Below are positions 22,343 to 31,786 of a DNA stretch of 47,396 nt, one piece after another. The notes beneath the pieces are model-generated. The model ran no database searches and was not told where the DNA came from. It saw only the letters and a list, made by a program, of their open reading frames with translations. Each line of letters opens with the position of its first letter. The first letter of the stretch is position 1. The translations under genes were made by a program, and so were the position numbers. The stretch is from positions 1 to 47,396 of IMG/VR virus record IMGVR_UViG_3300020473_000046; one strand, 5' to 3'. Source of the DNA: a virus.

Positions 22343-22792
22343 TTATTTATCTGGGACTAACTGTTTTTCTGTGAGAATCTGAAAACTCCAACCCTTTTTC
22401 TCGCATACTTTGGTTGCAGCTTTCCACTTTGCTTCATTCACTAACCAAGTTTGAACTGACTTTATATATCTTCGTTTCTTCTTGAGTTCTAGGTTCTCAA
22501 CAACAAGTTTCTTTGGTGGTCGAGATTGTGTGAGTGGTTTGACTTCTATGAGAAACCAACCTTTTGGTGTTTGGATGAGAAAGTCGGGAAAGTAACGATG
22601 TTGTTTGTTGTCAATAGGTGAGATGTAAGGAATAACAACCTCTTCACTACTCCACTTATAACATTTATCGTTGGAATCACACCATTCCATGAATCTTCTT
22701 TCCATTAAACTACGATAAATAATATTAGTCGGATTTCCCAAATACTTGTTGGGATTCTTAATTTTATATTTACCTTTATATCGCTTTCTCAT
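22343..22792 (-). CDS. 4: head completion protein, gp4 (gp50)-like
   Basis: 149 residues, equal to T4 gp4 (150). Required to finish DNA-filled heads before tail joining. The sequence is very conserved in form: MRKRYKGKYKIKNPNKYLGNPTNIIYRSLMERRFMEWCD, WSSEEVVIPYISPIDNKQHRYFPDFLIQTPKGWFLIEVKP, and KAATKVCEKKGWSFQILTEKQL. The E-V-I-P-Y, then PDFLI and IEVK elements look like a PD-(D/E)XK nuclease-type fold (D, E-x-K). Its ATG shares the palindrome CATG (22790-22793) with the divergent gp48 gene. Confidence 0.9.
   Translation of the reverse strand: MRKRYKGKYKIKNPNKYLGNPTNIIYRSLMERRFMEWCDSNDKCYKWSSEEVVIPYISPIDNKQHRYFPDFLIQTPKGWFLIEVKPLTQSRPPKKLVVENLELKKKRRYIKSVQTWLVNEAKWKAATKVCEKKGWSFQILTEKQLVPDK
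22344..22351 (-). promoter_or_regulatory. late-type promoter candidate (minus strand)
   Basis: GATAAATA on the minus strand, overlapping the stop codon of gp4 and nine bases before the 21742-22335 gene start. This would give an almost leaderless transcript, so it could equally be coincidental. Confidence 0.35.
22714..22721 (+). promoter_or_regulatory. late-type promoter candidate for gp48
   Basis: GATAAATA on the plus strand, 69 bases before the gp48 ATG and inside the divergent gp4 gene. It has a mirror-image partner at 22851-22858 for the opposite strand. Confidence 0.5.
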
Positions 22793-23771
22793 GGCAGAGT
22801 ATTATCAATATCCAGAAACATTAAAATCAACAGAAGAAGCTGGTCAACACTATTTATTGATTGATTCTTATGAGTCAAAAAATGCAATAACCACTGGAAA
22901 TAAAATTTCTTCTATTGCATTATACGTTCCACCTAATTCATTGCAATACTCACATGGTGCTAATTATGAGGGATTGGATCAAGGAGCATTGTTTGGTGCA
23001 GCTGGAGCAAAAGTAAGAGAAGTTGTTGAAGGAGGTGGTGGAATTAAAGGAATTGTCGCTGCAGCAATCGGTGGTGGAAGTCAGGAGGCTGCAAGAGCGA
23101 GAGGTATTGTGTCAGCGGTCAGTATTGCAAATAAACTTCCAGGCGTGGGAGGAAATGCTTCTGCTGTTTTAAGTGCTACAGCTGGACTTGCAGTAAACAA
23201 CCATATGGCACTTGTTTATCGAGGACCAAACTCGTTTCGATCTCATACATTCAATTTTTCATTCTTTCCAAAAAATTCAAGAGAGTCAGATGCAGTCCAA
23301 AATATTATAAAGGACTTCAAGAATGGTATGTTGCCAAGGTATACTGGTGCAGGAAAATCAAATGGAAGGTTGTCATCACCATTCTTTAAAATGCCTCGAC
23401 ACTATAGGTTGGAAATTTTAAATTTGACTACTGGTCCAAACTCTTACTTAAATGATGAGATGTTTCCAAGAAACAGTAAAGGAGACAAAATCAATCATGT
23501 TATAACAAACATGACTGTCAATCATGACCCAAATGGAGTCGTATCATTTCATTCAAATGGCGCTCCAGTTCAAACTAATCTATCACTTACGTTTCAAGAA
23601 ACAGAGTTTATCACAAGTAAAGATGCTGTTGATGATAGATATGAAAGTGCGATAAGTCAAAACATAACAAGACAAGCACAAACACTTAGTTTACAAGAAC
23701 AAGCGGATGCATTTGCTCCACAAAGTGCAGCACAAGCGCTTGAAAGAGTAAGACAGGGTAGAGGTTTTTAA
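22791..23771 (+). CDS. 48: baseplate tail-tube cap, gp48-like
   Basis: 326 residues from ATG 22791 (MAEYYQYPETL); an in-frame upstream start at 22746 would add 15 residues that only reflect antisense gp4. T4 gp48 is 364. It caps the central hub and starts tube polymerisation. Features: SIALYVPPNSLQYSHGANYEG, a Gly/Ala-rich insert (residues 75-140, EGGGGIKGIVAAAIGGGSQEA and similar) and the tube-like domain with FNFSFFPKNSRESDAVQNIIKDFKNGMLPRY, FKMPRHYRLEIL and an NMTVNHDPNGVVSFHSNGAPVQTNLSLTFQETEFI strand pair. No Shine-Dalgarno is visible. Confidence 0.85.
   Translation: MAEYYQYPETLKSTEEAGQHYLLIDSYESKNAITTGNKISSIALYVPPNSLQYSHGANYEGLDQGALFGAAGAKVREVVEGGGGIKGIVAAAIGGGSQEAARARGIVSAVSIANKLPGVGGNASAVLSATAGLAVNNHMALVYRGPNSFRSHTFNFSFFPKNSRESDAVQNIIKDFKNGMLPRYTGAGKSNGRLSSPFFKMPRHYRLEILNLTTGPNSYLNDEMFPRNSKGDKINHVITNMTVNHDPNGVVSFHSNGAPVQTNLSLTFQETEFITSKDAVDDRYESAISQNITRQAQTLSLQEQADAFAPQSAAQALERVRQGRGF
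22851..22858 (-). promoter_or_regulatory. late-type promoter candidate for gp4 (minus strand)
   Basis: AATAAATA on the minus strand, 58 bases upstream of the gp4 ATG, inside gp48. With 22714-22721 on the other strand it makes a symmetric divergent pair around the shared start codons. Confidence 0.45.
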
Positions 23772-24349
23772 TGGCAAATTATTTTAGAAACATACCAAAC
23801 GTTCAATATGACATAAACGGAACTGAACCAAATCAGTTTACGACTGTTACGAACATAATGAAACGTGTTCGTTTCAAACCTTCTGTCATAGAGAACATCA
23901 CTGATTATTATCCTTACTATGTCAAAGAAGGTGAACGACCAGACATTGTGTCTTTTCAAAAATACGGAACAGTTGCGTATGCGTATTTGATTCTTCTCTT
24001 GAATAATATTGTTGATCCTTTGTTTGACTGGCCTCTTCCGTCAAGACAGTTTGAAAATTACATCATCGAACAATATGGTAGTATTGCAACCGCACAGGCG
24101 ACAAATAAGTATTACTATCAGATAGTTCGTGCAGAGGTTGCAAGGACAGGAACAAGTGAAAGAGTGCCAGAGTATAAAATCATAGTAGATCAAACAACTT
24201 ACAATTCACTTGATGCTTCTGTGAGGTCTGCACAAAACGTTTACGACTATGAGGTTGAATTGAATGACAACAAAAGAAATATCAATATCATAAATCCAGA
24301 TTTCATACAAGACATAGATTATGAAGTAAAGAAAACACTTTTATCATAA
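23771..24349 (+). CDS. 53: baseplate wedge subunit, gp53-like
   Basis: 192 residues (T4 gp53 is 196). gp53 joins neighbouring wedges to each other and to the hub. Pattern fits: MANYFRNIPNVQYDINGT, MKRVRFKPSVIENITDYYPYYVKEGERPDIVSFQKYGTVAYAYLILLLNNIVDPLFDWPL, then FENYIIEQYGSIATAQ and an acidic C-terminus with INIINPDFIQDI. The R-PD-x-(V/I)-(S/A) ... W element at about residues 55-95 is the LysM-like core of the family. Its ATG overlaps the gp48 stop by one base. Confidence 0.88.
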   Translation: MANYFRNIPNVQYDINGTEPNQFTTVTNIMKRVRFKPSVIENITDYYPYYVKEGERPDIVSFQKYGTVAYAYLILLLNNIVDPLFDWPLPSRQFENYIIEQYGSIATAQATNKYYYQIVRAEVARTGTSERVPEYKIIVDQTTYNSLDASVRSAQNVYDYEVELNDNKRNINIINPDFIQDIDYEVKKTLLS

Positions 24350-24359
24350 TTGATTGATC

Positions 24360-25991
24360 ATGGCAGAAACCAACGTTGATTCCAAAGCAAAAAGTCCAGA
24401 TTATGCAGCTCCTAATTTTGATGGAGATTTTCGTCTTCTTGAATTATCTCTTCATTCACCAAATAATGTTGATGTAGTGCAACTTAACTCTTCATCTGTA
24501 TTTCAACAGATGGAGATTTTTGAGGACTTATTTTCAAACGTTCTACGTGGAACTTTGACAATTCTTGATTCTCAAGGACTTGCAGAGTTGTTTCCGTTTA
24601 TTGGCGAGGAAACACTTATCATGACGTTCTTCACTCCAGGCGGTGAAGGGACATCCCTTGAACAAAACAGAACATCACAAACTAGTATCGAGGAAACATC
24701 TCGACAACGTTTCAAGGTTTATGACATTGTAGAAGCTGGTACAAAGGAACGAACAAAAATCTATAAACTATTTTTTGTAAGTGAAGAGTATGTTTTCAAC
24801 ATGAAGAAGAAAGTCAGTAAAGGATATAAGGGTAGAGAATATTCCTTCATCGTTGAAGATTTGATGAAAAAGATTAATGAAAACGTCAAAGAGGATTTTC
24901 GTAAAAAGGTTTTCATAGAAAAAACTTTGTCAATGCAAAATGTGATTGTACCAAACTGGACTCCATTTCAAGCAATTAACTTTTGCGCTTCACGTTCTTT
25001 ATCATCAGACATTGAACCTACTGAACAAAAAGATACAACTGCACCGCCTCCACCAAGACCAGTTGGTTCTTTGTTTGTCTTCTATGAAAAATTAGGAGCA
25101 GGATTTTTCTACGAATCCATAGAAAGTTTGATTGTCAAACAGAAAATGGCTGGTGACTTACCACTTTATCAATATGCACCAAAACTCGCAGAGAGTAAAA
25201 GTGGAGAACTAGCAGTAGGGTTTTTTCACGTAGAACAATTTGAGGTAGACACATCTTTTAAGACACTTGAGAACTTGGGTTATGGTTTGTTCGCTTCAAA
25301 ATTGATTGCATATGATCCACTTCGCATGAAATATGATACTATCAAATATGATTATTATCAAAAGAAAAGTAATCAATCAATAAAGGTTGACGATGATACT
25401 GGTGTGGAAGAAATAAAAGAAGAACCAGAAAATTTGACAGATGATTCTAATAGGGTGTTTGGTGACTTCATAGCAACAGATATAAATCCTATAGACAAAA
25501 AACCTAATAAGTTAATAAGTTCAGAATCAGAATTTTTAGGTTCAAACGACACAAGTATAAAGTTATCAACCACTACTAAAAATCATGGTGAGTTGTTTTT
25601 ACCATCTGCAAATGGTTCTTCAATAGGTGTTAAGAGTGACACGTTTAAAGATCCTGAATCAAAACAAAACAATGTTGAAAACTGGTTATTACAAAGAGAA
25701 GCTCAGGTTCAAGAGTTTGGTAGTATAGTTGTTAAATTTACTGTGCCTGGTAATACGTCAAAACACGTAGGGGATTTAATTCGTTTTGAAATGCCGACAA
25801 GTATTCCAGAAGACGACCCAAATATTAATTCATTAGAAATAGGACATCAACTTTACAGTGGCAATTACTTGATATCAAAAATAAGACACGTTATTACAGT
25901 TGATAGTTATGATATGGATATGGAGATTATTAAGAATTCATTTGCAAAAAGAATCGGTGGACAGATAACAGAGGTTCAAAATGCAAACTGA
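24360..25991 (+). CDS. baseplate hub protein, gp27-like
   Basis: 543 residues from ATG 24360 (MAETNVDSKAK); an in-frame TTG at 24354 is less likely. The core LLELSLHSPNNVDVVQLNSSSVFQQMEIFEDLFSNVLRGTLTILDSQGLAELFPFIGEETLIMTFFTP is typical of the hub protein directly upstream of gp5 in marine T4-like phages. T4 gp27 has 391 residues, so this version carries insertions (Lys/Asp/Asn-rich linkers at about 340-430). It ends with LIRFEMPTSI, then YLISKIRHVITVDSYDMDMEIIKNSF, as seen in VgrG/gp27-like proteins. It overlaps gp5 by 11 bases. Confidence 0.72.
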   Translation: MAETNVDSKAKSPDYAAPNFDGDFRLLELSLHSPNNVDVVQLNSSSVFQQMEIFEDLFSNVLRGTLTILDSQGLAELFPFIGEETLIMTFFTPGGEGTSLEQNRTSQTSIEETSRQRFKVYDIVEAGTKERTKIYKLFFVSEEYVFNMKKKVSKGYKGREYSFIVEDLMKKINENVKEDFRKKVFIEKTLSMQNVIVPNWTPFQAINFCASRSLSSDIEPTEQKDTTAPPPPRPVGSLFVFYEKLGAGFFYESIESLIVKQKMAGDLPLYQYAPKLAESKSGELAVGFFHVEQFEVDTSFKTLENLGYGLFASKLIAYDPLRMKYDTIKYDYYQKKSNQSIKVDDDTGVEEIKEEPENLTDDSNRVFGDFIATDINPIDKKPNKLISSESEFLGSNDTSIKLSTTTKNHGELFLPSANGSSIGVKSDTFKDPESKQNNVENWLLQREAQVQEFGSIVVKFTVPGNTSKHVGDLIRFEMPTSIPEDDPNINSLEIGHQLYSGNYLISKIRHVITVDSYDMDMEIIKNSFAKRIGGQITEVQNAN

Positions 25992-27888
25992 ATATTTTCA
26001 AGGTAAAGACGGATATATTTGGTGGCATGGAGTCGTAGAGGACCGCAAAGATCCACTCTTTCTTGGTCGTTGTCGTGTTCGTATTTTAGGGTGGCACACC
26101 GAAAACAAATCAGAATTACCAACAAGTATGTTACCATGGGCTCAGGTTTTGATGCCTATCACTTCTGCAAGTCAAACTGGTGTAGGTCATGCACCAGTTG
26201 GACCTGTGGAGGGAACGTGGGTCATGGGGTTTTATCGTGATGGAGAACTCGCACAAGAACCTGTGATGATTGGGACACTTCCAGGCATTCCAGAAAGATT
26301 TGCAAGACAAAATACTGGTTTCTATGATTCCAGATTAGACACACCAAGTGTAAACAAAAATGCTGTTACCACATCTGGTGATGCTAAAATAACAGGGACC
26401 AAACTTAATTTACAATCATTTCCTTATCCACCAAAATCAGTTGAATACAAGGCAGGACAGGAAGCGATTGTCACTCCCTACACTCATGATGAACGTATTG
26501 CACTTCAATCTAAATCTCTGTATCCAAGAGAAGTCAATAGACCAACGACTCCAATTTATGCAAGAGGTAAAGAAGATTCAACGACAAAAGTTATTGAAGG
26601 AACTGGAACCACTAATAAAACGGATACTAAATCAGTTTCTTCTGGTGTGTCTTCAATCATTGCAAATAAAAATCGAAATTTGTTGTCTCAAACATTGACG
26701 ATTTCATTTACACCAAATGAAGTAATAACTAAAACTACGATAAACAATGCAAAATATTTCGATGATACTGATTCATTTTCAGCGACAAATGACATTAAGG
26801 ATATAAATCAACCACCTTCTGCATATGATGCTGAATACCCATTTAATCATGTTTATGAATCAGAGAGTGGACATCTTTTAGAGGTTGATGATACTCCTTC
26901 CAAAGAGAGATTGCATTGGTATCATCGTTCTGGTTCTTTTACTGAATTTTCACCAGCTGGAAATCGTATAGACAGAACAGTAAGTCATCGTTACAACATG
27001 ACCACTGGAAATCAAGAAACAATTATTCAAGGTGATGAAATTAAAGGTGTTGCACAAGATGGATTTTTAGATGTTGGTGGTAAATTGACCATGGCTTCTG
27101 GTAAAGACATGAAGTTGATTTCTGAGTCAGGAAATGTTATTGTGGATGCACCTACTTTGAATACCATTATATCTGGAAAAAATGTTCTCGTTGCTGCAAC
27201 TGATACACTTGTTTTAAAAGGTGGAACTAAAGTTATTCGTGATGATGACTCTGCTGTTGATGTAGTAAAGGGTGATTATCAAATGCAAGCACAAGGAGGA
27301 TATGAAGTAAATTCTGGTAAAATATCATTGGGTTCTTTGGGTGCAACAAGTATTTCTTCTTTTGGTCCTTTGACTCAAGTGGTCACTGGAAATTCTGAAG
27401 AAACAATTGCGAACTCTGACATCATTTTTGGAAACTTAAATGCAAAGTTAATTAAGGCATTATTAGGTAAAATAGTTTTAGAATGTACGGAACCATTTGC
27501 TACAGGTGGTATAGATTTAAATATGGGTCCATTTGGCACAATTGCATCTATTAAAATGTTACCAGGCGGATTAATAACAGTGACTTCATCCCTTGGAACT
27601 GTAAATGTTACTGGAACATCGGGAGTATCTATGACATCCGCTGGTCCTGCATCTGTAGTCGGAACAGCTGCAACATCAGTAGGATCAAGTGGAACTGCTT
27701 TGACATCGGTAAACGGAGCATTTATCACAGTCGGTGGTTCAAGTTCTCCTGCATTACTTGCAAAAGATTTTTTAAAACTATTCGCAGAACATAATCATCC
27801 AAGTTCAGTTGGACCAACTGGACCATTATCTCCACAATTTGCGAGTAAATTAATTCAAACAATGTCAAAGAAAGTATTTTTATCATAG
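25981..27888 (+). CDS. 5: baseplate central spike, gp5/VgrG-like, without lysozyme domain
   Basis: 635 residues. The N-terminal OB-fold domain is clear: GKDGYIWWHGVVEDRKDPLFLGRCRVRILGWHTENKSELPTSMLPWAQVLMPITSASQTGVGHAPVGPVEGTWVMGFYRDGELAQEPVMIGTLPG (about residues 9-105). The centre (residues 280-345) has YPFNHVYESESGHLLEVDD, then ERLHWYHRSGSFTEFSPAGNR, the VgrG-like entry to a needle, followed by repetitive beta-helix strands (KLTMASGKDMKLISESGNVIVDA). T4 gp5 has a lysozyme domain between the two; I see no lysozyme catalytic pattern here. It would pierce the outer membrane. Confidence 0.85.
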   Translation: MQTEYFQGKDGYIWWHGVVEDRKDPLFLGRCRVRILGWHTENKSELPTSMLPWAQVLMPITSASQTGVGHAPVGPVEGTWVMGFYRDGELAQEPVMIGTLPGIPERFARQNTGFYDSRLDTPSVNKNAVTTSGDAKITGTKLNLQSFPYPPKSVEYKAGQEAIVTPYTHDERIALQSKSLYPREVNRPTTPIYARGKEDSTTKVIEGTGTTNKTDTKSVSSGVSSIIANKNRNLLSQTLTISFTPNEVITKTTINNAKYFDDTDSFSATNDIKDINQPPSAYDAEYPFNHVYESESGHLLEVDDTPSKERLHWYHRSGSFTEFSPAGNRIDRTVSHRYNMTTGNQETIIQGDEIKGVAQDGFLDVGGKLTMASGKDMKLISESGNVIVDAPTLNTIISGKNVLVAATDTLVLKGGTKVIRDDDSAVDVVKGDYQMQAQGGYEVNSGKISLGSLGATSISSFGPLTQVVTGNSEETIANSDIIFGNLNAKLIKALLGKIVLECTEPFATGGIDLNMGPFGTIASIKMLPGGLITVTSSLGTVNVTGTSGVSMTSAGPASVVGTAATSVGSSGTALTSVNGAFITVGGSSSPALLAKDFLKLFAEHNHPSSVGPTGPLSPQFASKLIQTMSKKVFLS

Positions 27889-27894
27889 GAAAAT

Positions 27895-28386
27895 ATGCCC
27901 TTAATACTACCAACATTGCAAGCAGATTTGATCAATATATACGAGAAGGGTCCAACAGGAAATCCATCACCACAACTTGTGGGAGTTCAAACTGCACAAG
28001 CATATAATACTTATTGTTCTACGATTATGAATATGGGAGGGGGTGCGTTTTCTGGAATGCCTGGTGTTAGTGCATTAGGTTCTGAGTTAGGAAATATTTT
28101 ATCTGCCGTGAGTCCAGCTGGTGCATTGACCGCACAGAAAATGGCAAAAGCATTCAACGATTGTCTGTCAACTTTACTATCAGTTTTTCAGACGACAATC
28201 GTAACAGCGCCTGGTTTTGCAGCTTTGATTCCAGAATTGATTGACCTTTTTAGTTCACCAAAACCATCTTCAACACTTTTTGCGACAAAGTTTGGAACAG
28301 CGTTAAATAACTTTACAAGTTCTGCAATCATTATTGGAGTGGTTCCTGGCACTCCACCAGTTCCTTTTTCTGGACCACCAAGTTAA
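27895..28386 (+). CDS. putative structural protein after gp5
   Basis: 163 residues, small and hydrophobic-helical (MPLILPTLQADLINIYEKG, then SALGSELGNILSAVSPAGALTAQKMAKAFNDCLSTLLSVFQTTIV, then FATKFGTALNNFTSSAIIIGVVPGTPPVPFSG). The end with VVPGTPPVP resembles the small protein that follows gp5/VgrG in marine T4-like phages. It might be a spike-tip companion or an assembly factor. No signal peptide. It begins six bases after gp5 with AGGAAAA as ribosome binding site. Confidence 0.6.
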   Translation: MPLILPTLQADLINIYEKGPTGNPSPQLVGVQTAQAYNTYCSTIMNMGGGAFSGMPGVSALGSELGNILSAVSPAGALTAQKMAKAFNDCLSTLLSVFQTTIVTAPGFAALIPELIDLFSSPKPSSTLFATKFGTALNNFTSSAIIIGVVPGTPPVPFSGPPS

Positions 28387-28396
28387 CTGAGAAAAA

Positions 28397-31300
28397 ATGG
28401 ATATAGAAGAGAAAAAAATACAAGTCCAAGAAGACATTGCAAGACAACCAGCAAATGTTGTTTTTGCTCGTATTGACATTGTAAATGAAATTCAACTTGC
28501 AGATTTAATGAAAGCAGAGTTTACTCCTTTTTTTCGACAAGCTGCAAATACTTCTCATTCAAATACTGATACTTTACACGCAGTTTGTGTCAATCTTGCA
28601 AAACAACGAGCACTTTTACAAGGTGCGCTTGCAAGTGACGTAATATTCTTCAACATACATTCGACTACAAACAATTCAAATGTATTACCATACACAACAA
28701 ATAGTGACCTGACATTTCCAACTCTCGAAGATGCATCCTTTAGTAATAAGACATCATTGCCATTTACAGTATTGCACGATCTAAACGCAGATGGTGGAAC
28801 TGTTACACTTTCGTCAACTTCAAATGCAAATACTTCTATTACAAATGATGAGGGTGAACCAGTTAAGTTTTTTACTGACTTCTCAAAATATTTTTTGACT
28901 CGTAGTCGTGCAAATGGAGAGTTGATTACAATTGACGAAAACAATGCTCCATACACAACTCCAACAGTTGCAGAACCATTTGTGCCTGCAAACACAATTA
29001 ATGGAGAGACATTTGTAGGCACTGCATCTGATCCCACGGCTAATTCAGATGTAAGACATGAATTTTCTTTGACTGTAAACACAACAGCAGTAGGATTCGC
29101 TGGTGCAAATAATGATATCACAGAAAACAAATTTCAAGGAAATACTTTTGTTACTTTAGCACTTTCAAATGCAACTGGTACTTTTTCAGTCGATCAAACA
29201 ATAACAGATTTTGATGGTAATACTGCAACTATCAAAATTGCATCCAACACAACATCAGTTCTACTAGAATCGGGAGATGTAAAAGGGACGTTCCAATCGG
29301 GTGAAATACTTACTGATGGAAGCACCAATGCATCGATATCAACTATAGAAACTGCAAATACTTCCGCTTCACTCACTTTAACAGGAAACACGTTTTTAAC
29401 AGGTTCTAATACAAGTTTAGAACTTGGTTTCACAGTTGCAAATACCATCACACTTGATGAAAATACTGTAGTAAGAACAGGATCAAAAGTTGTCGTAACT
29501 GCAAATAATCACGGAGTTTCGCCTGGTGAATATATCGTACTTAAAGGTGCAACTGATGATTTTAGCGAGTTCAATGACACATTCATTGTTCAAGACGTAA
29601 CACAGAATACTCTATCTTTTACCACGACAAATGCAATATCTGCAACACCAACTGGTGATTTTAGTATAGTTAAAAATGTTGTATTTGGAAGAACCAGTAA
29701 TGCATCTGCAGCAATAACATCAAGAACAGTAAACGCAAGTGCAAATATTGTTTTTCAATCTGATGATTTAAGTGCAGGATTTCCGATAGGAAACACGATC
29801 ACAAGTCCAACGGCAAGTGGAGTGATTGACAGTAGAACAATCGGTGGTGCTTGGTATCAAGTAAAGACAAATGAAGTAAAAACATACTTTGCGGCTTCTG
29901 ACTCTGGAACTTGGGATTTTGATGCAGCAAACAATCCACAAGGTATTGAATCGTCTGCAAACACTGGTGAGTTTTGGTTAAAGAACAATGAGATGGTAAG
30001 AATCAATCAACTCGTAGCAGGAACGAATGCAGGAACATCAACTGAAACTGTACCAAAGATGGTTTTAGATATTTCACTTGCAACATCATCTGATAAGTCA
30101 GGAGGATATGACTCTACGATTGATACACAAGTGCCTGGAGTGTATTTTGCATATCCTCTTAAAACTTACGAGGATCAAGTTCACGATGGAGTAACAACTT
30201 TGGAGGCATTTGATAATTTTGCAAATGTTGTCATTGCACCAGAAGGATTGGATATAAACTTTAATTGGAAACCCCTTGCAAATAGTTCTGGTGTTGCGAC
30301 TAACTCAACTCATATCAACGCAGATGGTTCAGTTACAAACTCTTCTTTTAACCCAGAAGAAGTTACGACACTGAATAAAACAAACTTTGAGGCACATCTT
30401 GCAAATTATACAACATCTACTACAAATGATGTGTTTCTTTCTGCCGATCCAAGTGTAAAGTCAAGTGGTGCAAAAGATGGAACAAATCAATTTCTTAGTG
30501 TAAATGCAAATCCTTTTTTTCCTGCTGTAAATGGAACACATAAAAGAGCAAAAGTAACAACTGGTCCAAGTGGAACAGGCACTACAGTATTTGAAGCGAA
30601 TACCGCAAATGACTTAACAGGAACTCAGCCTGGTGGATTAACTGCAAATGACATTTATGCCGGAGCATTTACAGAAGTTCAATCTGGTGCTACTTTACCT
30701 TCAGGAAATAATAGATATCGTATTTGGAATGATATAAAATGGAGTTATGGCACGAATCCACACGGAACTGGTGCATCAGAAACAAGAGCATATAATACAC
30801 CAAGTAATGATGCATTTTTAGAAGTTTATGATGGTGAGATAGATACTGAATTAGCCGCTGTTCAATCACAAGCGACTGTTACCGCAGGGTCGATGAGCAC
30901 TTCTACAGAGGATAGAGATTTACCAGAAAGTGATCAAGCATTAACTATATCAGCAGGAACTTATACTGTTTCTTCAGTCAGTGGTGGTATGTTTGTACGA
31001 ACAGTGCATACAGTAGCGGCTAGTGGTACTGGTTTTTCTGATACTGCTGGAAGTCCAACTAATCATGTCAATGTTTATAATAGAGTTCAATTTCTGATCA
31101 ACAAAATCAAATCAACTAACATAGGTGGAACTTCTGGTAACTTTACTGTAAATGATATGGAGACAAATTTTGGACTATTGTATCAACTATTGAAGGACTT
31201 AGAAGCATCACATGGTAAAGATTATGAAGATCCAGTAGAACCAAGTACATCTGGATATGCAATTGGTCAAAGTGACGCTAGTTTTAAACAAGAAACTGAA

Positions 31301-31786
31301 GATATCAAAACATCGATGGATAATTTGATATCGGCTCATAACACACAATTTGCTAGTATAACCACTCACGATTTTTCATTTAGTGGGACAGCGGATAATT
31401 CATATACAATACCAACAAGTTATGTCACGACACTCAATGCTTTTCTTGATTCAGGGACAGGTGAATTGCCATCGTATCGAAACGTAATCAAACGAAGAAT
31501 AACAGAAATATCAAATCGTATAGGATACGTAAATAGTAAAGACGTTGCAGGAGGTGGAACAACATCAAGTCCTGCAAAATCTGTCTCTGGTACAAATCAA
31601 GGTTTTCAAGGATATTCATTTAATAATGGGAACGGATATGCAAACACAATTTATTCACACGCAAACTTTCTTGCAGGAAAGAAGATAAAACTATTTGAGA
31701 AAATCATTACTGCAATAAATGATGTTCAATCACTTTATGATCAAGTAAAATCAAAAAGATCGGAGTATTTTGAGTTCAACCAGTAA
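28397..31786 (+). CDS. large virion structural protein, unknown class
   Basis: 1129 residues. The N-terminus (MDIEEKKIQVQEDIARQPANVVFARIDIVNEIQLADLMKAEFTPFFRQAAN) is helical; the body is Asn/Thr/Ser-rich beta sequence. Repeats such as FSVDQTITDFDGNTATIKI and FQSGEILTDGSTNASISTI (about residues 260-320) are of the GETxTGxxSGATA type found in several proteins of this window. The C-terminal ~200 residues return to helices (VQFLINKIKSTNIGG, KIKLFEKIITAINDVQSLYDQVKS). Likely a baseplate-attached or fiber protein; identity unknown. Confidence 0.65.
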   Translation: MDIEEKKIQVQEDIARQPANVVFARIDIVNEIQLADLMKAEFTPFFRQAANTSHSNTDTLHAVCVNLAKQRALLQGALASDVIFFNIHSTTNNSNVLPYTTNSDLTFPTLEDASFSNKTSLPFTVLHDLNADGGTVTLSSTSNANTSITNDEGEPVKFFTDFSKYFLTRSRANGELITIDENNAPYTTPTVAEPFVPANTINGETFVGTASDPTANSDVRHEFSLTVNTTAVGFAGANNDITENKFQGNTFVTLALSNATGTFSVDQTITDFDGNTATIKIASNTTSVLLESGDVKGTFQSGEILTDGSTNASISTIETANTSASLTLTGNTFLTGSNTSLELGFTVANTITLDENTVVRTGSKVVVTANNHGVSPGEYIVLKGATDDFSEFNDTFIVQDVTQNTLSFTTTNAISATPTGDFSIVKNVVFGRTSNASAAITSRTVNASANIVFQSDDLSAGFPIGNTITSPTASGVIDSRTIGGAWYQVKTNEVKTYFAASDSGTWDFDAANNPQGIESSANTGEFWLKNNEMVRINQLVAGTNAGTSTETVPKMVLDISLATSSDKSGGYDSTIDTQVPGVYFAYPLKTYEDQVHDGVTTLEAFDNFANVVIAPEGLDINFNWKPLANSSGVATNSTHINADGSVTNSSFNPEEVTTLNKTNFEAHLANYTTSTTNDVFLSADPSVKSSGAKDGTNQFLSVNANPFFPAVNGTHKRAKVTTGPSGTGTTVFEANTANDLTGTQPGGLTANDIYAGAFTEVQSGATLPSGNNRYRIWNDIKWSYGTNPHGTGASETRAYNTPSNDAFLEVYDGEIDTELAAVQSQATVTAGSMSTSTEDRDLPESDQALTISAGTYTVSSVSGGMFVRTVHTVAASGTGFSDTAGSPTNHVNVYNRVQFLINKIKSTNIGGTSGNFTVNDMETNFGLLYQLLKDLEASHGKDYEDPVEPSTSGYAIGQSDASFKQETEDIKTSMDNLISAHNTQFASITTHDFSFSGTADNSYTIPTSYVTTLNAFLDSGTGELPSYRNVIKRRITEISNRIGYVNSKDVAGGGTTSSPAKSVSGTNQGFQGYSFNNGNGYANTIYSHANFLAGKKIKLFEKIITAINDVQSLYDQVKSKRSEYFEFNQ

